A DNA stretch of 64,000 bases from Cupriavidus malaysiensis (GTDB lineage Bacteria > Pseudomonadota > Gammaproteobacteria > Burkholderiales > Burkholderiaceae). The position numbers and the translations under genes are program-made. The notes under the pieces are model-generated. The model made no database searches and was not told the DNA's origin. It saw only the letters and a list, made by a program, of their open reading frames with translations. Of the stretch, positions 1 to 10,856 are shown one piece after another. Positions within the stretch are counted from its first letter, which is position 1, and each line of letters begins with the position of its first letter. The DNA is taken from positions 620,001-684,000 of the forward strand of contig NZ_CP017754.1 of the NCBI RefSeq assembly GCF_001854325.1, read 5' to 3'.

Positions 1-532
1 CAAGGGCATCAGCGGCGGCTACCTGCCGCTCTCGCTGGTGCTGTCGCGTGACGCCATCCAGCAGGCCTTCGTCGCCGACGACGTGGCGCGCAGCTTCCTG
101 CATTCGCATTCCTATACCGGCAACCCGCTCGCCTGCCGCGCCGCGCTGGCCACGCTCGACCTGTTCGCGCAGCAGGACGTGCTGGTCCGCAACCGCGAGC
201 GCGCGCGCTGGCTGGCCGAAGCGATGGCAGGCCTGGCCGCCGACGCGCGCCTTACGCACGTGCGCCAGCGCGGCCTGATCTGGGCCGCCGACGTGCGCGC
301 CGAACTGGCCGGCGCCGATTTCGCCGCGCGTTTCCACCAGGCCGGCCTGGCGCGCGAGCTGCTGATCCGGCCCCTGGGCCGCACGCTCTACGTGCTGCCA
401 CCCTATGTCTTCGATGCCGCGCAGGCCCGTTGGCTGGCCGGGCGGCTGCAATCCACGCTGGACGCCGTGCTGGCGCCCGCTGCCGCCGGCACCGCCCGGC
501 GCGAGCAGAAGGAGAGTCTCGATGCTGCTTGA
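1..532 (+). CDS. bioA: BioA, adenosylmethionine-8-amino-7-oxononanoate aminotransferase (3' part)
   Basis: C-terminal 176 residues of the PLP enzyme that converts KAPA to 7,8-diaminononanoate in biotin synthesis, using SAM as amino donor. The 5' part lies outside the window. The first complete codon (2-4) is the lysine of [11 protein letters not shown], which aligns with the PLP Schiff-base lysine of class III aminotransferases. A second signature, [13 protein letters not shown], lies near 105-143. The reading frame is open from base 2 to the stop at 530-532. The stop falls inside bioF (ATG at 522), an 11-base overlap that suggests translational coupling. It is the first visible gene of a bioA-F-D-B run on one strand. 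Assignment is firm because of the motifs and the neighbours. Confidence 0.95.
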   Translation, partial: KGISGGYLPLSLVLSRDAIQQAFVADDVARSFLHSHSYTGNPLACRAALATLDLFAQQDVLVRNRERARWLAEAMAGLAADARLTHVRQRGLIWAADVRAELAGADFAARFHQAGLARELLIRPLGRTLYVLPPYVFDAAQARWLAGRLQSTLDAVLAPAAAGTARREQKESLDAA

Positions 533-1787
533 ACACCTGAAACAGGCCGCCCAGGCGCGTGCGGCCAGTGCCCTGACGCGCCGTCGCCGCACCGCGCACA
601 GCGCCTGCGCCCCCTGGCAGGACATCGCCGCTGCCGCCGATGCTGCCGATGCCTCGAACGCATCGGTGGCCGGCCCGGCCCGGCGCCTGCTTACCTTCTG
701 CAGCAACGATTACCTCGGGCTGGCCAACCATGCCGCGGTGGCCGAGGGCTTCATCGACGGCGTGCGCCGCTATGGCGCGGGCAGCGGTGCCTCGCACCTG
801 GTCAGCGGCCACTCGCTGGCGCATGCGCAACTCGAGGCGGAGCTGGCGCGCTGGCTGGCGCCGCACATTCCCGCCGCGCGCGCGCTCTACTTCTGCACCG
901 GCTACATGGCCAATCTCGCCGTGCTGACGGCGCTCGGGAGCGCCGAGGCGACCTTGTTCAGCGAGGCCCTCAACCATGCCTCGCTGATCGACGGCACCCG
1001 GCTGGCGCGCGCCGCTGTGCAGCGCTACCCGCATGGCGACCTGGCGGCGCTCGACGCACTGCTGGGCGCGTGTACCAGTCCGCTCAAGCTGATCGTCACC
1101 GACAGCGTGTTCAGCATGGACGGCGACATCGCCCCGCTGGCCGGCCTGCTGGCGCTGGCCGAACGGCATGATGCCTGGCTCATCGTCGACGACGCGCACG
1201 GCTTCGGCGCGCTGGGCGCGCAGGGCCGCGGCGTGCTCGCCCACCTGGGCCTGGCCTCGGAGCGATTCGTCTACATCGGCACCCTGGGCAAGGCGGCCGG
1301 CGTGGCCGGCGCCTTCGTGGCGGCGCACCCGCTGGTGATCGAGCACCTGGTCAATGCCGCGCGTCCCTATATCTATACCACCGCCGCGCCGCCCGCCGTG
1401 GCGCACGCGCTGCTGGCCAGCCTGGACCTGATCGCCGGCGCCGAGGGCGATGCCCGGCGCGCCGCGCTGGCCGAGCGCATCGCCGAGCTGCGTGCCGGCC
1501 TGGCGCCGCTGGCAGCCGCCGCCGGCTGGCAGCTGCCGCCCAGCGACACGGCGATCCAGCCGCTGATCATCGGCGACAACGACGAGGCGCTGGCGCTGTC
1601 CGCCGCGCTGGAGGCCGACGGTATCCGCGTCGGCGCGATCCGGCCGCCTACCGTGGCAGCCGGCACCGCGCGCCTGCGCATCACCTTGTCGGCCGCGCAC
1701 AGCGCGCAGGACGTGGCTACCCTGCTGGCGGCGCTCGGCCGCCATGCGCGCGCCGCCGGCGCGGTACCGGCACGGGAGGCCGCATGA
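522..1787 (+). CDS. bioF: BioF, 8-amino-7-oxononanoate synthase
   Basis: A 421-residue PLP enzyme of the alpha-oxoamine synthase family that condenses pimeloyl thioester with L-alanine to KAPA. Seen in the sequence: FCSNDYLGL near residue 60, [13 protein letters not shown] near 85, DDAHGFG with D223/D224/H226, and GTLGKA with K257 as the PLP lysine. The ATG at 522 is preceded by AAGGAGAG at 509-516, an excellent ribosome site. Longer in-frame openings upstream lie inside bioA and lack homology. It overlaps bioA by 11 bases and its TGA overlaps the bioD ATG (ATGA at 1784-1787). Length is slightly above the usual 385-395 because of an Ala-rich insertion around residues 35-50. Confidence 0.96.
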   Translation: MLLEHLKQAAQARAASALTRRRRTAHSACAPWQDIAAAADAADASNASVAGPARRLLTFCSNDYLGLANHAAVAEGFIDGVRRYGAGSGASHLVSGHSLAHAQLEAELARWLAPHIPAARALYFCTGYMANLAVLTALGSAEATLFSEALNHASLIDGTRLARAAVQRYPHGDLAALDALLGACTSPLKLIVTDSVFSMDGDIAPLAGLLALAERHDAWLIVDDAHGFGALGAQGRGVLAHLGLASERFVYIGTLGKAAGVAGAFVAAHPLVIEHLVNAARPYIYTTAAPPAVAHALLASLDLIAGAEGDARRAALAERIAELRAGLAPLAAAAGWQLPPSDTAIQPLIIGDNDEALALSAALEADGIRVGAIRPPTVAAGTARLRITLSAAHSAQDVATLLAALGRHARAAGAVPAREAA

Positions 1788-2557
1788 ACGCCAGCCTGCC
1801 CGCCGCGCTCCGTCCGGCCTCGCTGGCCTGCTTCGTGACCGGCACCGACACCGGCGTCGGCAAGACCCACGCGAGCGCCACCCTGCTGCACGCGCTGCGC
1901 GCCGCCGGCTACCGCGCCGCCGGCATGAAGCCGGTCGCCAGCGGCAGCGAATGGCGCGACGGCGCCTGGCACAACGACGACGTGGCCCGGTTGCGCGCCG
2001 CCGGCTCGGTCGAGGTCGCGCTGCACGAGACCTGCCCCTTCCTGCTGCGCACGCCGTGCTCGCCTCACCTGGCCGCGGCCGCGGAAGGCGCGCGCATCGC
2101 GCCCGGTCCCATCCGGACCGCCTTCGCCGCCTTGCGCCGCCAGGCCGAAGCGGTGGTGGTGGAAGGGGTCGGCGGCTTCCAGGTGCCGCTGCACCTGCCG
2201 GACGGCGGCGACCCGGATGGCGCCAGCGCGGGCTGGGACACCGCCGACCTCGCCGCCATGCTGGGCCTGCCCGTGGTGCTGGTGGTCGGCGTGCGCCTGG
2301 GCTGCCTGAACCACGCCATGCTGAGCGCCGCCGCCGTGCGCGCGCGCGGCCTGACCCTGGCCGGCTGGATCGCCAACCGGGTCGACCCGGACATGCTGCT
2401 GGCCGAGCAGAACATCGACACGCTGCACCGCACGCTGGGCGCGCCTTGCCTGGGCGAACTGCCCTGGCAGGTGGCACCCGCCGACGCCGCGGCCCGGCTC
2501 GACCTGGCGCCGCTGCTGGCGGCCTGGGTGCAGGCCGGCGCGGCGCCACGGCCCTGA
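1784..2557 (+). CDS. bioD: BioD, dethiobiotin synthetase
   Basis: A 257-residue ATP-dependent synthetase that closes the ureido ring of diaminononanoate with CO2 to give dethiobiotin. The P-loop GTDTGVGKT is at residues 20-28, and MKPVASG, which carries the second conserved lysine, lies near residue 49. [13 protein letters not shown] near 125 is the conserved carboxylate-contacting region. Its ATG shares four bases with the bioF stop, so translation is probably coupled. Length is a little over the E. coli enzyme (about 225) owing to the N-terminal extension and an inter-strand loop. The fixed bioA-F-D-B order makes the assignment secure. Confidence 0.96.
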   Translation: MNASLPAALRPASLACFVTGTDTGVGKTHASATLLHALRAAGYRAAGMKPVASGSEWRDGAWHNDDVARLRAAGSVEVALHETCPFLLRTPCSPHLAAAAEGARIAPGPIRTAFAALRRQAEAVVVEGVGGFQVPLHLPDGGDPDGASAGWDTADLAAMLGLPVVLVVGVRLGCLNHAMLSAAAVRARGLTLAGWIANRVDPDMLLAEQNIDTLHRTLGAPCLGELPWQVAPADAAARLDLAPLLAAWVQAGAAPRP

Positions 2558-2627
2558 GCAAGACATTGCCCCAGGCGCGCGCGCCTGGATCGAAAACCGA
2601 ACGAGAAAGAGAAAGAAGAGGACCCCG

Positions 2628-3662
2628 ATGAACCCGATCGAGAACACCACCGTCGCCACCATTTCCGCCGACGCGCTGCGCCAGAGCGCGCGCCAGCGCC
2701 AGGCCCAGCTGCCGGCCGATGCGCGCTGGAGCGTGGCCGATATCGCCGCGCTGTTCGCGCTGCCCTTCAACGACCTGCTGTTCCGTGCCCAGCAGGTCCA
2801 CCGCGAGCACTTCGACGCCAATACCGTGCAGCTCTCCACGCTGCTGTCGATCAAGACCGGCGGCTGCGAAGAGGACTGCGGCTACTGCTCGCAGAGCGCT
2901 CACCACGACACCGGCCTCAAGGCCAGCAAGCTGATGGCGCTGGACGAGGTGCTGCAGGCCGCGCGCGAGGCCAAGGCCAGCGGCGCCACCCGCTTCTGCA
3001 TGGGCGCGGCCTGGCGCAGCCCCAAGGAGCGCCACCTGGAGCCGGTGATGGACATGGTGCGCGAGGTCAAGGCGATGGGCCTGGAGACCTGCGTCACGCT
3101 GGGCATGCTCGAGCCCGGACAGGCCCAGCAGCTCAAGGAGGCGGGGCTGGACTACTACAACCACAACCTGGACACCTCGCCCGAGTACTACGGCAAGATC
3201 GTCAGCACCCGCACCTACCAGGACCGGCTCGATACCATCGGCCACGTGCGCGACGCCGGCATCCATGTCTGCAGCGGCGGCATCGTCGGCATGGGCGAGA
3301 CGCGCGAGGCGCGCGCCGGCCTGATCGCCCAGCTGGCCAACCTGGATCCCTATCCCGAGTCGGTGCCCATCAACAACCTGATGCCGGTGGACGGCACGCC
3401 GCTGGCCGGCGCGGACCGGATCGATCCTTTCGAGTTCGTGCGCACCATCGCCGTGGCGCGCATCACCATGCCCAAATCGATGGTGCGTCTTTCGGCCGGA
3501 CGCGAGACAATGGACGAAGCCTTGCAGGCCCTGTGCTTCATGGCCGGCGCCAACTCCATCTTCTACGGCGACCGGCTGCTGACCACGGGCAACCCGCAGG
3601 CCGAGCGCGACCGCGCGCTGCTGGCTCGGCTGGACATCCGCACCGAAGGCTGGGCCGGATGA
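2628..3662 (+). CDS. bioB: BioB, biotin synthase (radical SAM)
   Basis: A 344-residue radical SAM enzyme that inserts sulfur into dethiobiotin. The cluster-binding motif CX3CX2C is present as C80, C84 and C87 ([14 protein letters not shown]). C-terminal features of the family, including [17 protein letters not shown], are intact and carry the [2Fe-2S]-ligand arginine region. A purine-rich stretch with AGAGGA about seven bases upstream serves the ATG at 2628. The gap from bioD is 70 bases with no terminator seen, so the gene is likely the last of the bio operon. In several Burkholderiaceae the gene sits in the same order. Confidence 0.97.
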   Translation: MNPIENTTVATISADALRQSARQRQAQLPADARWSVADIAALFALPFNDLLFRAQQVHREHFDANTVQLSTLLSIKTGGCEEDCGYCSQSAHHDTGLKASKLMALDEVLQAAREAKASGATRFCMGAAWRSPKERHLEPVMDMVREVKAMGLETCVTLGMLEPGQAQQLKEAGLDYYNHNLDTSPEYYGKIVSTRTYQDRLDTIGHVRDAGIHVCSGGIVGMGETREARAGLIAQLANLDPYPESVPINNLMPVDGTPLAGADRIDPFEFVRTIAVARITMPKSMVRLSAGRETMDEALQALCFMAGANSIFYGDRLLTTGNPQAERDRALLARLDIRTEGWAG

Positions 3663-3746
3663 TGCGCTGAGGCGGGCGGCGGGCGGCCTGGCCGGCGTCC
3701 GCCGCAGCTTGGCGGTGGCGCCGGGAGACCGGAGGATGGAGGAAAC

Positions 3747-5783
<2,037 letters not shown>

Positions 5784-5956
5784 TACATGCCCGCGGCGCG
5801 CGCCGGCGCGCCAGGGCTGCGTCTGCGGCGCGGGTCTGCCACAATAGCAGGCGGTACGGCGCGCGGCCCGCGGCAGCGCGCGCCGTGCCGGATAGCCCAC
5901 ACAGACAAGACAGGGCGGCGCGCCTGGCTGCCCGGACACGCGTTGGAGAGCCCCAG

Positions 5957-6898
5957 ATGAAGTTGCAGTTGTATGTGCCGGACGGCCGGTATGCACCGTG
6001 GATCGAAGGCTTCGCCCAGGCCCTGCCCGAGGCGCAGTGCCTGACCTGGGAAGGCAGCCGGGGCGAGCAGGCGGACTATGCCGTGGTGTGGCGCCCGCCG
6101 CTGGAGATGCTGCGCGGGCGCACCGACCTGAAGGCCGTGTTCAACCTGGGCGCCGGCGTCGACGGCATCCTGCGCCTGCGCGACCAGGATCCCGCCGCGC
6201 TGCCCGCAGGCGTGCCCATCGTGCGCCTGGACGACGCCGGCATGGCCGCGCAGATGGCCGAGTACGTGACGCATGCAGTGCTGCGCCACTTCCGCCGCCT
6301 CGACGACTACGCCGGCCAGCAGCGCGCCGGCGCCTGGAAGTTCCTCAAGCCGTACCGGCGCGAGGAATTCCCCGTCGGCGTGATGGGCATCGGCACGCTC
6401 GGCACGCATATCGCGCGCACGCTGGCCGGCTTCGGCTTCCCGGTGCGCGGCTGGAGCCGCAGCGCCAAGACCGTGGAAGGCGTGCAGGGCTTCCATGGCG
6501 AGGACGGCCGCGCCGCCTTCCTCGACGGCCTGCGCGTGCTGGTCAACGTGCTGCCGCTGACGCCGGAGACCGAGAACGTCGTCGACGCCGCGCTGCTGGC
6601 GCGGCTGGCCAAGGGCGCTTACTTCATCAACGTGGCGCGCGGGCAGCATGTGGTCGAGGAAGACCTGCTCGCCGCCGTCCAGCAGGGGCAGCTCGCCGGC
6701 GCCACGCTCGACGTGTTCCGCGTCGAGCCGCTGCCGGCCGAGCATCCTTTCTGGGGCGAGCCCCGCATCACCATCACGCCGCACATCTCGGCGCTCACGC
6801 TGCGCGAGGACAGCATCGCGCAGATCGCCGGCAAGATCCGCGCGCTGGCCGAGGGCCGGACGGTCGCCGGCGTGGTGGACCTGCAGCGCGGCTACTGA
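5957..6898 (+). CDS. ghrA: Glyoxylate/hydroxypyruvate reductase A
   Basis: A 313-residue D-2-hydroxyacid dehydrogenase, the same length as E. coli GhrA (312), which reduces glyoxylate and hydroxypyruvate with NADPH. Seen: the NAD(P)-binding turn MGIGTLGTHIA near residue 140, the catalytic arginine in NVARGQHVVEEDLL, the glutamate in RVEPLPAEHPFW, and the histidine in TPHISAL. The cofactor-loop sequence GWSRSAKTVEGVQGF fits NADP preference. The start at 5957 has GGAGAG 5 bases upstream; the frame is open further upstream but that stretch has no conserved residues. It sits between two leucine-degradation genes although no shared role is obvious. Confidence 0.88.
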   Translation: MKLQLYVPDGRYAPWIEGFAQALPEAQCLTWEGSRGEQADYAVVWRPPLEMLRGRTDLKAVFNLGAGVDGILRLRDQDPAALPAGVPIVRLDDAGMAAQMAEYVTHAVLRHFRRLDDYAGQQRAGAWKFLKPYRREEFPVGVMGIGTLGTHIARTLAGFGFPVRGWSRSAKTVEGVQGFHGEDGRAAFLDGLRVLVNVLPLTPETENVVDAALLARLAKGAYFINVARGQHVVEEDLLAAVQQGQLAGATLDVFRVEPLPAEHPFWGEPRITITPHISALTLREDSIAQIAGKIRALAEGRTVAGVVDLQRGY

Positions 6899-6975
6899 CG
6901 CGACGGAATCGAGGAGGGCGGCCACGCGCCCGCACGGCGCATGGAAGCGCATCAGAGGAACAGAGGAGACACAGC

Positions 6976-7908
6976 ATGAACACGCCTGGTTATGTGAAGG
7001 TTGTCGAAGTGGGGCCGCGTGACGGCCTGCAGAACGAGAAGGAGATCGTGCCCACCGAGGTCAAGGTGGCGCTGGTGGACCGACTGACCGAGGCCGGCTT
7101 CGTCAATATCGAGGCCGCCTCCTTCGTCTCGCCGAAATGGGTGCCGCAGATGGCCGACAGCGCCGACGTGATGGCGCGCATCCAGCGCCGTCCGGGCACG
7201 CTGTATTCGGCGCTGACGCCCAATATGAAAGGCTTCGAGGCGGCGGTGGAGGCCGGTGCGGACGAGGTGGTGATCTTCGGCGCGGCCAGCGAGGCCTTCT
7301 CGCAGAAGAATATCAACTGCTCGATCGCCGAATCGATCGCGCGCTTCGCGCCGGTCGCGGCCGCGGCCAAGGAACGCGGCCTGCGCCTGCGCGCCAGCGT
7401 CTCGTGCGCGCTGGGCTGTCCCTACCAGGGCGAGGTGCCGGTGTCGGCCGTGGTGGACGTGGTGCGCCGCATGCGCGAACTGGGCTGCGACGAGATCGAT
7501 ATCGCCGACACCATCGGTGTGGGCACGCCGGCGCGGGTGCAGGAAGTGATGCGCGCGGCGGCAGCCGAATTCCCCATCGACCGGCTGTCGGGGCACTTCC
7601 ACGATACGTACGGACAGGCGCTGTCCAATATCCTGGCCAGCCTCGATGTCGGCATCGCCATCTTCCACGCCTCGGTGGCCGGCCTGGGCGGCTGTCCCTA
7701 TGCCAAGGGCGCCACCGGCAACGTGGCCACCGAAGACGTGCTGTACATGCTGCAGGGCATGGGTATCCACACCGGCATCGACCTGGAGCAGGTGGTACGC
7801 GCGGGCGACTTCATCTCGCGCGCCATCGGCCGACCCAACAACTCGCGCGTCGGCCGCGCCCTGCTGACCAAGTGGGGAAGCGCCGAGGCGCCGGCCACCT
7901 GTGTCTGA
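6976..7908 (+). CDS. mvaB: Hydroxymethylglutaryl-CoA lyase
   Basis: A 310-residue DRE-TIM enzyme that splits HMG-CoA into acetoacetate and acetyl-CoA, the last step of leucine breakdown. GPRDGLQNE at the N-terminus carries the catalytic Arg and the metal-binding Asp. HFHDTYGQA holds the metal-binding histidines, and GGCPYAKGATGNVATED near residue 235 has the catalytic cysteine loop. The ATG at 6976 follows GAGGAGACA. Its stop overlaps alternative starts of the next gene, so it is probably co-transcribed with the YbaK-like protein. Context with the carboxylase alpha subunit supports a role in leucine catabolism over HMG-CoA use elsewhere. Confidence 0.95.
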   Translation: MNTPGYVKVVEVGPRDGLQNEKEIVPTEVKVALVDRLTEAGFVNIEAASFVSPKWVPQMADSADVMARIQRRPGTLYSALTPNMKGFEAAVEAGADEVVIFGAASEAFSQKNINCSIAESIARFAPVAAAAKERGLRLRASVSCALGCPYQGEVPVSAVVDVVRRMRELGCDEIDIADTIGVGTPARVQEVMRAAAAEFPIDRLSGHFHDTYGQALSNILASLDVGIAIFHASVAGLGGCPYAKGATGNVATEDVLYMLQGMGIHTGIDLEQVVRAGDFISRAIGRPNNSRVGRALLTKWGSAEAPATCV

Positions 7909-7936
7909 GCGCATGCGGCCACCGGAGCGCCCGGGC

Positions 7937-8452
7937 ATGAGCGAAGGCAATGCAGCGGCGGCGCCGGAGGCGCTGCCGGAATCCGCGCAGCGTGTGGCCG
8001 GCCTGCTGGCCGGGCTCGGCCACGACCGGCCCGTGGTGATGCTGCCGGCCACCGGCAAGACCTCGGCGGAAGCCGCCGCCGGCCTGGGTTGCAGCGTGGC
8101 GGAAATCGCCAAGTCCATCCTCTTCCGCCGCCTTGCCGACGATGCGCCGGTGCTGGTCATCGCCAGCGGCAGCAACCGTGTCGACGAGGACAAGGTGGCG
8201 GCGCGCGTGGGCGCGCTCGGCAAGGCCGACGCGCGTTTCGTGCGCGAGAAGACGGGCTATGCCATCGGCGGTGTCTGCCCGATCGGCCACCGGGTCGAGC
8301 CGCTGATGCTGATCGACCGCGACCTGTTCCGCTACCAGAGCCTGTGGGCGGCGGCAGGGCATCCGCATGCGGTGTTCAATCTGACACCCTCGCAGCTGCA
8401 GGCGATGACGGGGGCCGAGGTGGCCGACGTGGCGCAGGACGCGCAGCGCTAG
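7937..8452 (+). CDS. YbaK/EbsC-family aminoacyl-tRNA deacylase-like protein
   Basis: A 171-residue member of the YbaK/ProX (INS-like) fold, whose characterised members hydrolyse mischarged Cys-, Ala- or Pro-tRNA in trans. Seen: VAEIAKSILF, with the conserved lysine of the family, and GYAIGGVCPIGH, the glycine-rich active-site loop. Which mischarged tRNA it acts on cannot be told from sequence. The ATG at 7937 has GGAG nine bases upstream. A GTG at 7901 and an ATG at 7913 would lengthen the protein but overlap mvaB and add an unconserved segment. It is likely translated from the mvaB transcript. Confidence 0.8.
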   Translation: MSEGNAAAAPEALPESAQRVAGLLAGLGHDRPVVMLPATGKTSAEAAAGLGCSVAEIAKSILFRRLADDAPVLVIASGSNRVDEDKVAARVGALGKADARFVREKTGYAIGGVCPIGHRVEPLMLIDRDLFRYQSLWAAAGHPHAVFNLTPSQLQAMTGAEVADVAQDAQR

Positions 8453-8482
8453 GATCGGCCTCCGCCAGGCCGCTGGTTTGCT

Positions 8483-8605
8483 CCCCTCTCCCACTTGTGG
8501 GAGAGGGGCTGGGGGAGAGGGCGGGCGCTGGCGCGAAGTGAATGCCGTCGTGCTGGCGAAGGCCGGCCCTCTCCCCCGACCCCTCTCCCGCACGCGGGAG
8601 AGGGG
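8483..8605. repeat. Two REP-like GC-rich palindromes
   Basis: Two perfect hairpins of the same family lie in the gap after the YbaK-like gene. The first (8483-8508) has 12-base arms CCCCTCTCCCAC with a two-base loop. The second (8580-8605) has arms CCCCTCTCCCGC with a two-base loop. Copies of the same CCCTCTCCC core occur at 62134-62157. They look like the dispersed extragenic palindromes common in GC-rich beta- and gammaproteobacteria. Neither is followed by a T run, so they are poor intrinsic terminators. Besides these and the hexamer array the 337-base gap (8453-8789) holds no gene. Confidence 0.8.
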
Positions 8606-8616
8606 AGGCCACACTC

Positions 8617-8718
8617 GCAACTGCAACTGCAACTGCAACTGCAACTGCAACTGCAACTGCAACTGCAACTGCAACTGCAACTGCAACTGCAACTGCAACT
8701 GCAACTGCAACTGCAACT
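8617..8718 (+). repeat. (GCAACT)17 hexanucleotide tandem array
   Basis: Seventeen uninterrupted identical copies of GCAACT cover 8617-8718, 71 bases upstream of the GTG start of the DUF1289 gene. The array is perfect, which points to recent slippage or active expansion. Six is a multiple of three, so copy-number change would not shift a frame but would alter promoter-to-gene spacing. On the plus strand the array is in frame with the downstream gene and open upstream to 8478, but no good ribosome site supports a fused protein. Confidence 0.98.
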
Positions 8719-8789
8719 GCGATCGCGCCTGTGACAGCCGCCGCCATCGTCGCGGCCGGCCGCGCAGCCGCCTACCCTCAGGAGAATCC

Positions 8790-9047
8790 GTGCCCTGGAC
8801 CACCGTGCAACTCGCCGACCTGCAGCGCCAGGCCGAGGCCGCGCAGCGCGCGGTGCCCGTGCCTTCGCCCTGCCGCAATGTCTGCCGCATGGATGCAGCC
8901 GGCGGCTGGTGCGAGGGCTGCCTGCGCACCATCGACGAGATCGCGGCGTGGTCGAACGCCACCGAAGCCGACAAGCGGCGCATCTGGGCCAGCCTGCCCG
9001 GGCGCGCGCAGCAGCTTGCCGGCAGCGGCACGATGCCACCACAATAG
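8790..9047 (+). CDS. DUF1289 family cysteine-rich protein
   Basis: An 85-residue protein whose core matches DUF1289: CRNVCRMD near residue 29, then GWCEGCLRTIDEIAAW near 40. Four cysteines in two pairs suggest a bound metal, though this is not shown. Function is unknown for the family. The start is a GTG at 8790 with AGGAG five bases upstream; the same frame is open through the hexamer array but lacks any start with a ribosome site. The next gene follows after four bases, so the two are likely co-transcribed. Confidence 0.82.
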   Translation: MPWTTVQLADLQRQAEAAQRAVPVPSPCRNVCRMDAAGGWCEGCLRTIDEIAAWSNATEADKRRIWASLPGRAQQLAGSGTMPPQ

Positions 9048-9051
9048 CCCC

Positions 9052-9996
9052 ATGCCCACACCCACCTCTGCTCCTGCCGCACCGTTCGCCCTGCCTGCCA
9101 CGCTGCGCGTGTTCGAGCGTGGCTGGCTGTCGGCCAACAATATCCTGTTCGTCGACGGCGACGAGACCGCCCTGGTCGATTCCGGCTATGTCACGCACAG
9201 CGCGCAGACACTGGCGCTGGTCGAGGCCGGGCTGGGCGGCCGGCCGCTGCGGCGCCTGATCAATACCCATCTGCATTCCGACCACTGCGGCGGCAATGCC
9301 GCGCTGCAGGCGCGCTGGCAGCCGCGCACCGCGATTCCTGCCGCCGAGGCGGAGGCGGTGCGGCGTTGGGATGCCGAGGCGCTCAGCTTCGTCGAGACCG
9401 GGCAGCAGTGCGATCCCTTCGGCTTCGACGAGCTGCTGCGCGATGGCGATGAACTCATGCTGGGCGGTATCGCCTGGCGCGTGGTAGCCGCGCCGGGGCA
9501 CGATCCGCATGCGGTCATGCTGTACGCGCCGGACGAGCGCATCCTGATTTCGGGCGACGCCTTGTGGGAAAACGGCTTCGGCGTGATCTTTCCCGAGCTG
9601 GACGGCGAGAGCGGCTTCGCCGAGCAGGCCGCGGTGCTGGAGTGCATCGCCGGGCTGGTGCCGAAGCTGGTGATCCCGGGACACGGGCGCCTGTTCAGCG
9701 ATGTGGAAGGGGCCCTGGCGCGGGCGCGCGGCCGGCTCGGCCACCTGCGCGCCGATCCGCGCCGCAATGCCTCGCATGCGGTCAAGGTGCTGGTCAAGTT
9801 CAAGCTGCTGGAACAGGGCAGCATGCGCCTGGACGCGCTGCAGGCCTGGATGGAGGCGGCGCCGCTGATGCAGCGCATCCACGCGCGCTTCCTGTCGGAG
9901 CAGCCGCTCGGTGCTATGCTCGACGAAGTGGTGCGGTCGCTGGCGGGCATCGGCGCGCTGGCGCTGCAGGATGGGCTGGTGGTGGATCGCGGCTGA
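9052..9996 (+). CDS. Metallo-beta-lactamase-fold hydrolase
   Basis: A 314-residue MBL-fold hydrolase. The metal site motif HLHSDHCGG is near residue 65, later ligands are APGHDPHAV (near 148), SGDALWENGFG (near 168) and IPGHGRLF (near 208). A C-terminal helical domain of about 80 residues (LDALQAWMEAAPLMQRI region) is typical of the GloB/LACTB2-like subgroup in betaproteobacteria. The substrate is unknown; hydroxyacyl-glutathione hydrolase or thioesterase activity is possible but unsupported here. It follows the DUF1289 gene at four bases. Confidence 0.85.
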   Translation: MPTPTSAPAAPFALPATLRVFERGWLSANNILFVDGDETALVDSGYVTHSAQTLALVEAGLGGRPLRRLINTHLHSDHCGGNAALQARWQPRTAIPAAEAEAVRRWDAEALSFVETGQQCDPFGFDELLRDGDELMLGGIAWRVVAAPGHDPHAVMLYAPDERILISGDALWENGFGVIFPELDGESGFAEQAAVLECIAGLVPKLVIPGHGRLFSDVEGALARARGRLGHLRADPRRNASHAVKVLVKFKLLEQGSMRLDALQAWMEAAPLMQRIHARFLSEQPLGAMLDEVVRSLAGIGALALQDGLVVDRG

Positions 9997-10101
9997 GCGA
10001 TCGCAGCGGGAGGAGGGCGTATGCCGAGGATGCCATGGTGGCCGGACCTGCACCAGGCGCGGCCTGAGGCAGATCTGCCTGAAAGGGAGGCACGGAATCG
10101 C

Positions 10102-10671
10102 ATGATGCAGACGCTGCATGGACAGGGGTTCATGTTGCGGCCGTTCCGGCACGCCGACGTGCCGCAATTCGTGGCTGCCGTGCGCGAGTCGCGCGCCAGC
10201 GTGGGCGTCTGGATGCCGTGGGCGCACGAGGGCTACGATGCGCTCGACGCGCAGGCCTGGTTCGATATCTGCGCCGACAACCTGGCCGCCGGGTCCAGCT
10301 ACGACGTCGGCGTGTATTCGCCCGATGGCCGCGAGCTCTATGGCGGTGTCGCCGTCAGCGATGTCCACAGCGCCTACAACATGGGCAATCTCGGCTACTG
10401 GATCCGCGCCAGCCGCCAGCGCCAGGGCCTGGCCTCGCGCGCGGCGGCGATGATGGCCTGCTTCGCCTTCCACCGCCTGCGCCTGACGCGGCTGGAGATC
10501 GTGGCGGCCGAGCACAACGCGGCCAGCCGCGGCGTGGCGGAGAAGATCGGCGCGCAGTTCGAATGCATCGCGCGCAACCGCCTGGTCATGCACGGGCTGC
10601 CATGCGCGGCTGCGGTCTATTCGCTGGTGCCGGAATCGTTCGGCCCGGCCAGCCTGGGAGGGAGAGGGTGA
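10102..10671 (+). CDS. GNAT acetyltransferase, RimJ/RimL type
   Basis: A 189-residue GNAT protein of the ribosomal-protein-alanine acetyltransferase type. It begins with MLRPFRHADVPQFV and carries the acetyl-CoA loop RQRQGLASRAA near residue 108. N-terminal acetylation of a protein or a small amine is the usual role; the target is unknown. Another ATG at 10021 has a better ribosome site (GGGAGGAGG), but codons 10021-10101 have mixed third positions unlike the rest of the gene and no conserved residues, so 10102 was chosen. Its stop overlaps the GTG of the GFA remnant. Confidence 0.75.
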   Translation: MMQTLHGQGFMLRPFRHADVPQFVAAVRESRASVGVWMPWAHEGYDALDAQAWFDICADNLAAGSSYDVGVYSPDGRELYGGVAVSDVHSAYNMGNLGYWIRASRQRQGLASRAAAMMACFAFHRLRLTRLEIVAAEHNAASRGVAEKIGAQFECIARNRLVMHGLPCAAAVYSLVPESFGPASLGGRG

Positions 10672-10820
10672 AGGGCAGTTGCCTGCGCGGGGCCGTGCGC
10701 TTCGAGATCGACCGGCTCGACGGGCCGATCGTGCATTGCCCGTGCCGGACCTGCCAAAAGGCGCATGCGGCGGCCATCCCCTCCTATCCGTATACGGAGT
10801 GGCCGCCCGGCCCGCGCTGA
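10668..10820 (+). pseudogene. Truncated GFA-family (glutathione-dependent formaldehyde-activating-like) protein
   Basis: Fifty codons from a GTG at 10668 encode the N-terminal strand of a GFA/DUF636 protein: GSCLRGAVRFEI, then HCPCRTCQKAHAAA, which retains the zinc-ligand cysteines CXC and the next cysteine. Family members are about 120-160 residues, so more than half is missing. The frame ends in SYPYTEWPPGPR and a stop, 37 bases before the end of the convergent TonB receptor gene. No continuation was found in other frames. The start overlaps the acetyltransferase stop (GTGA), so the remnant may still be translated. Confidence 0.7.
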
Positions 10821-10856
10821 ACCGCCGCGCGGACCGGCCCGCCGCCACGCGGGTGC

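Noticed and set aside
8617..8718. CRISPR array
   Set aside because: Units are six bases with no spacers; it is a simple tandem repeat.
8478..8789. An Asn-Cys repeat peptide encoded by the hexamer array as an extension of the DUF1289 protein
   Set aside because: No start with a ribosome site; the GTG at 8790 has a good one and begins the conserved part.
10021..10101. N-terminal extension of the acetyltransferase from ATG 10021
   Set aside because: Good ribosome site, but codon third positions and lack of conservation argue against it; kept as an alternative.
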